A DNA stretch of 64,000 bases from Rhopalosiphum padi (Eukaryota > Arthropoda > Insecta > Hemiptera > Aphididae): NCBI RefSeq assembly GCF_020882245.1, contig NC_083598.1, positions 92,857,236 through 92,921,235 of the forward strand, given 5' to 3'. Below the pieces are notes generated by a model that saw only the letters and a program-made list of their open reading frames with translations, was not told the origin of the DNA and searched no databases. The translations under genes were made by a program, and so were the position numbers. Positions 49,870 to 57,866 of the stretch are shown one piece after another. The first letter of the stretch is position 1; the number at the start of each line of letters is the position of its first letter.

Positions 49870-50686
49870 GGTCGGCAGAGCCCTACCCCCACCTCCTCGT
49901 GGTGCCGACTGGAAACGGAACTCCGGTTCCGGCCAACGGGGGAGGCACAGAAGGGAAACTGTATAAAACCAACACCGGCGGGTCAACAACACCGACCAGA
50001 GAGGGCCAACATCGCCCTCCAACCCCGGACAACAGGCCGAAGGCTCGATGCTAGACGACCGGGAACGTTAGACGGGGACTTAACGGTTAGTAAACTCAGC
50101 GCCTCAGTAGTACCATCCGAAACTGCCCCCCAGCGGCAGGCGTGCCCCGGGGCATTAGTAGGACACCCCGAGCACGGCTGGTCACCGTCCGGGTGATCGC
50201 GATTGGTATGAAAGGGCGCTGGGTCAGAACGCCTCAAGTCTCTGCAGACCGGAACTCTAAGCATCGAGCAGCAAGTTACAGGACGGAGCAACAGAAGGAA
50301 AACTAGGAAACCACCAACGGCGAGACGCGCACTCCACAACAACAGAAGGAGAAGACGCGAAGACGAAAATCGAGGCCGGCGGGCTAACAAGCCGGGCCGG
50401 GAAATAATGAACGTGTCTTCAAGACCGGCGGGCAGCAAGAGCCGGGTCGAGAAGACAACAAAAGCTAACAGCGGGCCATAAGCCATCAATGTCTTTTTCT
50501 TTTCATAACATGTAAACCTTAATAATTTAAATGTTCACCCTTTAAGGGTCAAACAACACTGATGTAAAATTAATAAATGTACTTAAAATTTAATTTATTA
50601 ATAAACGATGGCGGCGCCGCGGAAGTAATGCGCAAGCAGTTCCCGCGGCGTCGTCGGTTCAAACAGAAAAAAAAAAAAAAAAAAAA
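49870..50686 (+). mobile_element. Element D: short TRAS-related element without ORFs
   Basis: An 817 bp insertion between TTAGG tracts ends in 20 A's (50667-50686). Its 3' end is clearly TRAS-like (AATAAACGATGGCGGC and the terminal stem-loop). The 5' end has a hairpin-forming leader: GTCGGCA at 49871-49877 pairs with TGCCGAC at about 49903-49909. No frame encodes Gag, endonuclease or RT motifs. The last 350 bases before the tail repeat GGCGGGC...AGCCGGG motifs like those in the 3' UTR of B. It is either an internally deleted copy or a non-autonomous family that uses the machinery of the full elements. Confidence 0.7.
50610..50655 (+). promoter_or_regulatory. 3'-terminal RNA stem-loop of element D
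   Basis: Arms GGCGGCGCCGCGG (50610-50622) and CCGCGGCGTCGTC (50643-50655) pair over 13 positions. The loop AAGTAATGCGCAAGCAGTTC includes TGC-GCAA-GCA, a GNRA-type hairpin. Confidence 0.7.
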
Positions 50687-50735
50687 GGTTAGGTTAGGTT
50701 AGGTTAGGTTAGGTTAGGTTAGGTTAGGTTAGGTT
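50687..50735 (+). repeat. Telomeric TTAGG tract
   Basis: 49 bases of GGTTA units ending in GGTT between D and full-length element E. Confidence 0.95.
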
Positions 50736-50986
50736 CCCCCCCAACGGTACCCACCTTGACGTGGTGGGGGGGCTCACCGACTCCGGTCGGTGCCAAGAGG
50801 TACCAAAAATCCCGGTACTGACTTTAATTAGTTGGTGCTGGATCCTTCAGCGCCGCTCTTGACCTTAACCGGTTGAGGGTGGCAGGGATCGTAACCACCT
50901 GCTCACACCAGCAAAAGGGCGGAGAAGGAAAACTGCAAACCCCCTGCCAGCAGGGTGAAAATGGCAGAGCACACTGTAAAGCCAAT
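50736..50986 (+). promoter_or_regulatory. Structured 5' leader of element E
   Basis: The leader starts with a C-run, and CCACC/GGTGG complementarity follows at once. CACCGAC-TCCG-GTCGGTG (50774-50791) is a perfect 7 bp hairpin, and GGTAC motifs recur at 50745, 50801 and 50814. Non-LTR elements of this type usually carry an internal promoter here, but I cannot point to one. The same leader is present in F and G. Confidence 0.55.
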
Positions 50987-50990
50987 ATGA
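50961..50990 (+). CDS. Upstream ORF (9 codons) overlapping ORF1 start
   Basis: Encodes MAEHTVKPI and stops at TGA 50988-50990, which overlaps the ORF1 ATG (50987-50989) as ATGA. It is conserved at 56299-56328 and 61665-61694. It is too short to suggest a protein role; a role in setting up ORF1 translation by reinitiation is inferred from the overlap. Confidence 0.5.
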   Translation: MAEHTVKPI

Positions 50991-52528
50991 GTTCGACGAC
51001 AACAAATATTGCTACTTCTCCAGGAGGTTCGGATATCCTCCAGGAGACTACTTCATTGGGTGAGCAAGGGAGCTCAGTGGGGTCGAGAGACAATTCCAAG
51101 ACCGCCGGCGTTCCTTCACAGGCGCTGGTGGGTACTCACGTGAGTGCCATGAGATGTGACACAACTGCCTTGGAAACTGGAAAAAAAATGGATTCAACGG
51201 AACGGACTGGAACTGAATCGGAATGTGAACACAGGAGGACGATTGACATAGCGGTCCTCAACGAATCGGAACTGTTAACTATGATAAAAGGATATGTGAA
51301 CTCCATGAATGATTTTGCAAAAAGAACACGAAATGTCCATAAAGAACTTAAGGATACACTTGCAAACACTGGATTAGTTCTTAACCAATACCTGAAGATC
51401 AAGAGTTCAACATCAACTGGGAAAAAGGCCAATGATAGTAGTACCCAGACAGAGGACATTCCCATTGACAATGTACAGTCAGAGACTATTCAGAGCAAGA
51501 AGACGAGTTCTAGAGAAGCCGCCAGGCGAGAGTGCAAGGATGCGGCCACGAATACTGCTTCCCCGCAAGCGGTTCCGGAGAAGCAGCGAAAGCAACAGCA
51601 ACAGCAGCAGAAGCAACAGCAACAGCAACAGCAACAACGGCGGAAGGGCAAAACGACGCAGCCTTCCGAGGCAAACTCCCAACCGGAAAAAACTCAACCC
51701 GAGCCCGAAGCGGCCTTCACGCTGGTGACGAACCCGAAGAAGAACACAAACGGATCCAGACCTCAGTCGACCAGGAAAACGACACAGAGACCCGCAGCCG
51801 TCCTTATTAAGGTCGGCGAAGGCCGGACATACGCGGACACGCTGCGACAAGTCAGGGGTACACCGATAGACTTCGAAGGCCTCGGCACCCATGTCACCTC
51901 CATGAGGAAAACCATGAAAGGCGATCTACTGGTCGAACTGACAAAGGGCACCAAGGCAATAGCAGCCACCTCAAAAATCCGAGACCGGCTCGCCGAAGCG
52001 ATCACAGGATCCGTGGTTACTAGGCTCCGGCACTCCGCAGAAGTGGAGATAACGGACCTCGACGAGGTTGCCACCAAGGAGGAAGTCCTTGCCGCGATCC
52101 GAAAGGCCATGATCAATGACGATCCCCTCTCCGAAGAGGAAATCAAGGTCACCGGCTTGTGGGCCACTCGGGAAGGCCGACAAATGGCCACCGCCACCGT
52201 CCCGATCAAGTTCAGCCAAAGCTTAACCTCCGTCCGCGTGGGCTGGACCCAGTGCCGCGTCCGCCCGCGGAGACCCGAACCGGCGCGCTGCTACAGGTGC
52301 CACGGGTTCGGCCACTCGACCCGCCAGTGCACCGGCCCGGACCTCACTGCAGCCTGCAGGCGATGCGGCGCCCACGGCCACATGCAGTCTAGCTGCACCG
52401 AGGGCGATGACAAATGCGTGGCGTGCGATCGACTCAAGGCCACACGAGTCCCGCACAAGCCTGGCTCCGGGGCTTGCGCCGCACGAAGAAATGCCATCTC
52501 TGAGATGAACGCTACTAGACAAAAATGA
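50987..52528 (+). CDS. ORF1 (Gag-like, zinc knuckle) of element E
   Basis: A 513 aa RNA-binding structural protein of an R1-clade element. I chose the ATG at 50987 (MSSTTTNIATSPGG). The frame is open further upstream in E and F, but in copy G a TAG interrupts that upstream part, so it is not needed. The N-terminal half is Ser/Thr-rich and charged. A glutamine-rich tract (QQQQQQKQQQQQQQQ, encoded by CAA/CAG) lies near residues 200-220. A conserved Gag core follows (EVLAAIRKAM, VRVGWTQCRVRPRRPEPARC), then three knuckles: C435-C448 (CYRCHGFGHSTRQC), C457-C470 (CRRCGAHGHMQSSC) and 477-497. The stop overlaps the ORF2 start as ATGA. Confidence 0.9.
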   Translation: MSSTTTNIATSPGGSDILQETTSLGEQGSSVGSRDNSKTAGVPSQALVGTHVSAMRCDTTALETGKKMDSTERTGTESECEHRRTIDIAVLNESELLTMIKGYVNSMNDFAKRTRNVHKELKDTLANTGLVLNQYLKIKSSTSTGKKANDSSTQTEDIPIDNVQSETIQSKKTSSREAARRECKDAATNTASPQAVPEKQRKQQQQQQKQQQQQQQQRRKGKTTQPSEANSQPEKTQPEPEAAFTLVTNPKKNTNGSRPQSTRKTTQRPAAVLIKVGEGRTYADTLRQVRGTPIDFEGLGTHVTSMRKTMKGDLLVELTKGTKAIAATSKIRDRLAEAITGSVVTRLRHSAEVEITDLDEVATKEEVLAAIRKAMINDDPLSEEEIKVTGLWATREGRQMATATVPIKFSQSLTSVRVGWTQCRVRPRRPEPARCYRCHGFGHSTRQCTGPDLTAACRRCGAHGHMQSSCTEGDDKCVACDRLKATRVPHKPGSGACAARRNAISEMNATRQK

Positions 52529-55500
52529 TTAGGTTTCTTCAGATAAACCTCCACCGGAGCTCCACGGCGCAGAGCTTGCTCCAGCAGACCGCCGCCGTTA
52601 CCGGCGCTCAAGTACTACTCGTATCAGAATATAACTGGCGTCCACACAGCGACAGATGGGTAGTTAGCGATGACCTCTCCTGCGCAGTCGCTCTCACGGC
52701 ATCGGCTGACTTTACCCCCGGGTCGACGGGGTCCGGTCGAGGCTATGCGTGGATCCAGACCCAAGGCCTCAGGATATATAGCTGTTATACCTCTCGAAAC
52801 GACTCCGAACAAAACTTCCGAGCCTTCCTCTTGGATATCCAAGATTCCGTCCGCTCGGCCGACCCACTGCTCACCGTAGTGGTAGGGGGCGACTTCAACG
52901 CCTGGTCCCAAGAGTGGGGGTCGGCTCGAAACGATGACAGAGGCGACCGATTGGCAGACCTGGCAGCCAGCCTGGATCTCCTCGTCGCTAACGTGGGCAC
53001 AACTCCCACCTACTGCAGAGTAAATGCCGAATCGATAATCGACGTCACATTCTCCCGCCTCATCGCACCGGGTGCCATTCGCGACTGGAAGGTGCTCGAC
53101 GAGGTTTATTCCGCCAGCGACCACCGCTACGTCGCTTTCATCCTAGATAGGGTGACGGAAGGCGAAGAAATCGTTGGCCCCGCTTCCAGAGGCTGGTCTT
53201 ACCGCCAGCTAAACCCCGGCGCCCTGGCTGCATACCTGGCCAATACCGCTGAACCCATCGTAAGCGTCGAAACCACCGCATCAGATGCAGCCGACTCGCT
53301 GATCAAGTACCTCGAGGGTGCCTGCGACTCCTGCATGCCCCCAAGAAAACTCCACAGATCGGGCAGAAGCGAAGTCCACTGGTGGTCGAACGAATTGACC
53401 GCGCTCCGAAACTCGACCATCAAGCTGCGCAGAGCGCACCAACGGTCCTCGCGCAGACACGATCCCCAACATACCATAGACGCTCATCGCGAGGCCTACA
53501 AATCGAAACGGAAGGAGCTCCGCAACGCCATCCGGGACGCTCAGTCAAACAGTTGGGCAGAACTCTGCAAAGCCGTCGACGAAGACCCTTGGGGACTACC
53601 ATACAAGGTGGTCACCAAGAAGGTAGGCCGAAGCCGACCAGGGATTGAAGCTCGCGGGAGAGAAGAGGCCATAGCCGATCACCTGTTCCCGGACCCCCCG
53701 CCAACAACCTGGTCCCTCGAGCCTCCATTGACTGACGACGAACAACAACAACAACGCCAAGAGTTCACCATGGTCGAAATCCTCATGGCCTGTAAAAGAC
53801 TACCGGCTGGCAAGGCAACGGGGCCCGACGGCATACCCAACGAGGTCCTGCTACACGTATCGCGACTCCGTCCACAGGTCTTACTAAACACCTTTAACGC
53901 GTGCCTGGCCCGCAGAGAGTTTCCTGCACGTTGGAAGACGGCCAGACTGGTGCTCCTCCACAAAGGATCCGGCAAGCCAATTGACGAACCATCGAGTTTC
54001 AGGCCGCTGTGCATGCTCGACTCGGCCGGCAAGTTACTAGAGCGCCTGCTGCTCGGCAGGCTCAATCAGCATCTCGACGAAACAGGTCAGCGGTCCGAAA
54101 ACCAGTTTGGCTTCCGCAATGGCAGGTCGACCGTCGACGCGATTGAGCGAGTGCTCCAAGCCGCTCACGGCGCGGCCACGGGCGCCGTTCAGCATCGGGA
54201 CATTTGCGTGGCCGTCTCGTTGGACGTTAAAAACGCATTTAATACCGCGCCATGGAGGAAAATCGATGCCGCGTTACGAGCAAGTCATACCCCCCCATAT
54301 CTGAACAACTTCATACGATCGTACTTGGACGGCAGAAAACTCCAGGTCGGCCAGCTGCTGCTAAGCAGGAATGTCACGTGCGGCGTCCCCCAGGGCTCGG
54401 TTCTCGGACCAGCCCTTTGGAACGTCTTCTACGACAAACTGCTGGACCTGGAGATGCCGTCGGGCGTCCAACTAGTGGCATTCGCCGACGACGTGTGCGT
54501 CCTAGGCATCGCCCGCAACGGAGAGGCAGCAGCAACCCTGCTCAATCCAGTGCTGGAAAAGGTTTCAGACTGGATGACAGACAACGGATTGAAGCTAGCC
54601 CCTGCTAAAACCGAGGCCGTCGTCCTAACCAGGAAGAACTTATACGCCAACCCCGAGCTGTTCGTCGAAGGCCACGCGATCCCAATCAAACCGTCCATGC
54701 GGTATCTCGGCGTCGAGCTCGACACACGGTTGTCGTTCACGAAGCACGTGCATCAAGCCTCCCTGAAGGCTTGCCAATCGGCGCTCGCCATAGGCAGACT
54801 AATGCCCAACATCGGCGGGCCGTCTCACAGCAAGAGAGCGTTACTCGGGTCAGTGACAAACAGCAAGATGCTATACGCCTCCCCTGCCTGGGCCGTCCGA
54901 GGGACGAAAACCGCCAAAAACCGCCTGGCAATGGCTAGGGCGCAGAGGACAGTCGCACTCCGCACTATACGCGCGTATTGCACCGTCTCCGCAGAAGCCT
55001 CGTCCATCCTCGCCTCGATGCTACCAGCCGATCTGCTAGCCACCGAAAGGACTAGGATCAGATCACGAATGGACGATCAGACGGACGAAACGCCTACCAA
55101 CACCCTTAAGAACCAGGAAAGATTACTGAGCATCGCAGCTTGGCAAGCTCGGTGGGATCGGTCGAAGAACGCGAGGTGGACGCACAGGCTCATTCCTGAC
55201 GTCAGTCGATGGCTAGCCAAGCCAACGCTGAACCTCACATACCGACTGACTCAGGCGCTCTCCGGTCATGGTTGCTTTAAAAGCTATCTGCTTAGGATGA
55301 ACCGGGCAGATGATAGCAACTGTGTCTACTGCGGGTACCCCGACGACACCGCAGAACACACCCTCTTCGAATGTCCAAGGTGGACTGACGACCGCTCACG
55401 GGTTGCAGAGATCCTCAGGCGTCCTCCCAACGCTAGCGACGTCGAGGAAATCCTATGCGGACCTCCGACAGACGGCATGCCTGAAGACGCTGATGCACGA

Positions 55501-55626
55501 CACAGACTCATAACACAGGCGGCCGTCAACCGGCGTGAGCTAATCGGCATGGTTGAGTCGATATTGTCAAGAAAGGAAATCGACGAAAGGGAAACAGAGG
55601 CTGGAATCAGGCTCGAAGCAATCTGA
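52525..55626 (+). CDS. ORF2: endonuclease / reverse transcriptase of element E
   Basis: A 1033 aa polyprotein for target-primed reverse transcription at telomeric repeats. The start ATG overlaps the ORF1 stop (ATGA). The APE-type endonuclease is at about residues 1-210: N8, E35, GDFNAW (D123, N125), IIDVT (D173), SDH (198-200). RT motifs are GKATGPDGIPNE, FRPLCMLDSAGKLLERLL, NQFGFRNGRST, LDVKNAFN (catalytic D567), GVPQGSVLGP (from 620) and FADD (653-656), then RYLGVELDTRLSF. The C-terminal region carries LSGHGCFKSYLLRMNRA and the finger CVYC-x8-H-x4-C. No disabling change is visible, and the frame is identical in length and translation to that of F. Confidence 0.93.
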   Translation: MIRFLQINLHRSSTAQSLLQQTAAVTGAQVLLVSEYNWRPHSDRWVVSDDLSCAVALTASADFTPGSTGSGRGYAWIQTQGLRIYSCYTSRNDSEQNFRAFLLDIQDSVRSADPLLTVVVGGDFNAWSQEWGSARNDDRGDRLADLAASLDLLVANVGTTPTYCRVNAESIIDVTFSRLIAPGAIRDWKVLDEVYSASDHRYVAFILDRVTEGEEIVGPASRGWSYRQLNPGALAAYLANTAEPIVSVETTASDAADSLIKYLEGACDSCMPPRKLHRSGRSEVHWWSNELTALRNSTIKLRRAHQRSSRRHDPQHTIDAHREAYKSKRKELRNAIRDAQSNSWAELCKAVDEDPWGLPYKVVTKKVGRSRPGIEARGREEAIADHLFPDPPPTTWSLEPPLTDDEQQQQRQEFTMVEILMACKRLPAGKATGPDGIPNEVLLHVSRLRPQVLLNTFNACLARREFPARWKTARLVLLHKGSGKPIDEPSSFRPLCMLDSAGKLLERLLLGRLNQHLDETGQRSENQFGFRNGRSTVDAIERVLQAAHGAATGAVQHRDICVAVSLDVKNAFNTAPWRKIDAALRASHTPPYLNNFIRSYLDGRKLQVGQLLLSRNVTCGVPQGSVLGPALWNVFYDKLLDLEMPSGVQLVAFADDVCVLGIARNGEAAATLLNPVLEKVSDWMTDNGLKLAPAKTEAVVLTRKNLYANPELFVEGHAIPIKPSMRYLGVELDTRLSFTKHVHQASLKACQSALAIGRLMPNIGGPSHSKRALLGSVTNSKMLYASPAWAVRGTKTAKNRLAMARAQRTVALRTIRAYCTVSAEASSILASMLPADLLATERTRIRSRMDDQTDETPTNTLKNQERLLSIAAWQARWDRSKNARWTHRLIPDVSRWLAKPTLNLTYRLTQALSGHGCFKSYLLRMNRADDSNCVYCGYPDDTAEHTLFECPRWTDDRSRVAEILRRPPNASDVEEILCGPPTDGMPEDADARHRLITQAAVNRRELIGMVESILSRKEIDERETEAGIRLEAI

Positions 55627-55893
55627 AGACAGAGCGCGACGAGTCCTTTCTTAAAACTACGGGCAAAGATGAAGAACGGCGGTCATTGACGAAGGAAGGC
55701 AACATGCATACCATTGTCAACCGTTGAACGTCGGAGGTGTCACCGACCACCGCTCTTCTTCATCTCCAACGATGACACCACGGGAGGGAAGGACGATCAC
55801 TGCATACGAGGAAGGACGGACAGGGCGGCAGACGCCCACAGGACGACAGGAACAATACTTATACTAGCATCATAATTATTATTTTTATTGTAA

Positions 55894-55927
55894 GGGGGTT
55901 AGTTGGGGAAGTGTCCCATCAACCCCC
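55894..55927 (+). promoter_or_regulatory. Hairpin in the 3' UTR of element E
   Basis: GGGGGTT (55894-55900) pairs with AACCCCC (55921-55927), with an inner TGGG/CCCA helix. It lies about 35 bases upstream of the terminal stem-loop and is conserved in F (about 61231-61264). Confidence 0.55.
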
Positions 55928-55960
55928 ATTGTACGATGTTTTGTTTTATCAATAAACGAT

Positions 55961-56006
55961 GGCGGCCGGGAGGAAGTAATGCGCAAGCAGTCCCCTCCCG
56001 GTCGTC
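55961..56006 (+). promoter_or_regulatory. 3'-terminal RNA stem-loop of element E
   Basis: Arms GGCGGCCGGGAGG (55961-55973) and CCTCCCGGTCGTC (55994-56006) pair over 13 positions with two G-U pairs. The loop contains AAGTAATGCGCAAGCAGTCC with a TGC-GCAA-GCA mini-hairpin. AATAAA stands just upstream at 55951-55956 and the poly(A) begins 12 bases after the stem. It is likely the signal by which ORF2 recognises its own RNA. Confidence 0.72.
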
Positions 56007-56034
56007 GGTTCAAACTGAAAAAAAAAAAAAAAAA

Positions 56035-56073
56035 GGTTAGGTTAGGTTAGGTTAGGTTAGGTTAGGTTAGGTT
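56035..56073 (+). repeat. Telomeric TTAGG tract
   Basis: 39 bases of GGTTA units ending in GGTT between E and F. Confidence 0.95.
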
Positions 56074-56298
56074 CCCCCCCAACGGTACCCACCTTGACGT
56101 GGTGGGGGGGCTCACCGACTCCGGTCGGTGCCAAGAGGTACCAAAAATCCCGGTACTGACTTTAATTAGTTGGTGCTGGATCCTTCAGCGCCGCTCTTGA
56201 CCTTAACCGGTTGAGGGTGGCAGGGATCGTAACCACCTGCTCACACCAGCAAAAGGGCGGAGAAGGAAAACTGCAAACCCCCTGCCAGCAGGGTGAAA

Positions 56299-56328
56299 AT
56301 GGCAGAGCACACTGTAAAGCCAATATGA
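56299..56328 (+). CDS. Upstream ORF of element F
   Basis: Same nine codons as in E; its TGA overlaps the ORF1 ATG at 56325 as ATGA. Confidence 0.5.
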   Translation: MAEHTVKPI

Positions 56329-57866
56329 GTTCGACGACAACAAATATTGCTACTTCTCCAGGAGGTTCGGATATCCTCCAGGAGACTACTTCATTGGGTG
56401 AGCAAGGGAGCTCAGTGGGGTCGAGAGACAATTCCAAGACCGCCGGCGTTCCTTCACAGGCGCTGGTGGGTACTCACGTGAGTGCCATGAGATGTGACAC
56501 AACTGCCTTGGAAACTGGAAAAAAAATGGATTCAACGGAACGGACTGGAACTGAATCGGAATGTGAACACAGGAGGACGATTGACATAGCGGTCCTCAAC
56601 GAATCGGAACTGTTAACTATGATAAAAGGATATGTGAACTCCATGAATGATTTTGCAAAAAGAACACGAAATGTCCATAAAGAACTTAAGGATACACTTG
56701 CAAACACTGGATTAGTTCTTAACCAATACCTGAAGATCAAGAGTTCAACATCAACTGGGAAAAAGGCCAATGATAGTAGTACCCAGACAGAGGACATTCC
56801 CATTGACAATGTACAGTCAGAGACTATTCAGAGCAAGAAGACGAGTTCTAGAGAAGCCGCCAGGCGAGAGTGCAAGGATGCGGCCACGAATACTGCTTCC
56901 CCGCAAGCGGTTCCGGAGAAGCAGCGAAAGCAACAGCAACAGCAGCAGAAGCAACAGCAACAGCAACAGCAACAACGGCGGAAGGGCAAAACGACGCAGC
57001 CTTCCGAGGCAAACTCCCAACCGGAAAAAACTCAACCCGAGCCCGAAGCGGCCTTCACGCTGGTGACGAACCCGAAGAAGAACACAAACGGATCCAGACC
57101 TCAGTCGACCAGGAAAACGACACAGAGACCCGCAGCCGTCCTTATTAAGGTCGGCGAAGGCCGGACATACGCGGACACGCTGCGACAAGTCAGGGGTACA
57201 CCGATAGACTTCGAAGGCCTCGGCACCCATGTCACCTCCATGAGGAAAACCATGAAAGGCGATCTACTGGTCGAACTGACAAAGGGCACCAAGGCAATAG
57301 CAGCCACCTCAAAAATCCGAGACCGGCTCGCCGAAGCGATCACAGGATCCGTGGTTACTAGGCTCCGGCACTCCGCAGAAGTGGAGATAACGGACCTCGA
57401 CGAGGTTGCCACCAAGGAGGAAGTCCTTGCCGCGATCCGAAAGGCCATGATCAATGACGATCCCCTCTCCGAAGAGGAAATCAAGGTCACCGGCTTGTGG
57501 GCCACTCGGGAAGGCCGACAAATGGCCACCGCCACCGTCCCGATCAAGTTCAGCCAAAGCTTAACCTCCGTCCGCGTGGGCTGGACCCAGTGCCGCGTCC
57601 GCCCGCGGAGACCCGAACCGGCGCGCTGCTACAGGTGCCACGGGTTCGGCCACTCGACCCGCCAGTGCACCGGCCCGGACCTCACTGCAGCCTGCAGGCG
57701 ATGCGGCGCCCACGGCCACATGCAGTCTAGCTGCACCGAGGGCGATGACAAATGCGTGGCGTGCGATCGACTCAAGGCCACACGAGTCCCGCACAAGCCT
57801 GGCTCCGGGGCTTGCGCCGCACGAAGAAATGCCATCTCTGAGATGAACGCTACTAGACAAAAATGA
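56325..57866 (+). CDS. ORF1 (Gag-like, zinc knuckle) of element F
   Basis: 513 aa, identical in translation to ORF1 of E, including the glutamine-rich tract and three C-terminal zinc knuckles. ATG at 56325; the TGA at 57864-57866 overlaps the ORF2 ATG. Being the same protein from two adjacent intact copies, it could be made from either; which is transcribed cannot be told from sequence. Confidence 0.9.
   Translation: MSSTTTNIATSPGGSDILQETTSLGEQGSSVGSRDNSKTAGVPSQALVGTHVSAMRCDTTALETGKKMDSTERTGTESECEHRRTIDIAVLNESELLTMIKGYVNSMNDFAKRTRNVHKELKDTLANTGLVLNQYLKIKSSTSTGKKANDSSTQTEDIPIDNVQSETIQSKKTSSREAARRECKDAATNTASPQAVPEKQRKQQQQQQKQQQQQQQQRRKGKTTQPSEANSQPEKTQPEPEAAFTLVTNPKKNTNGSRPQSTRKTTQRPAAVLIKVGEGRTYADTLRQVRGTPIDFEGLGTHVTSMRKTMKGDLLVELTKGTKAIAATSKIRDRLAEAITGSVVTRLRHSAEVEITDLDEVATKEEVLAAIRKAMINDDPLSEEEIKVTGLWATREGRQMATATVPIKFSQSLTSVRVGWTQCRVRPRRPEPARCYRCHGFGHSTRQCTGPDLTAACRRCGAHGHMQSSCTEGDDKCVACDRLKATRVPHKPGSGACAARRNAISEMNATRQK

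Larger units (their letters stand above)
50736..56034 (+). mobile_element. TRAS-like element E, full length
   Basis: A 5.3 kb non-LTR retrotransposon: structured 5' leader (50736-50986), ORF1, ORF2, 3' UTR (55627-56017) and 17 A's. It is inserted in TTAGG repeats with junctions GGTT|CCCCCCC and poly(A)|GGTTA, sense strand equal to the TTAGG strand. That orientation and a nick between C and T of the CCTAA strand are as described for the Bombyx TRAS family. Both ORFs are intact. Element F is almost identical. Confidence 0.93.

Noticed and set aside
50873..50986. N-terminal extension of ORF1 from a non-ATG codon
   Set aside because: The upstream part has no ATG and is closed by a TAG in copy G, so the ATG at 50987 (and its equivalents) is preferred.
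50824..52611. Long open frames on the minus strand and in other frames across E, F and G
   Set aside because: They lie opposite ORF1 and ORF2 in GC-rich DNA, contain low-complexity translations such as leucine runs opposite the CAG/CAA tract, and show no domains. They are shadows of the real frames.
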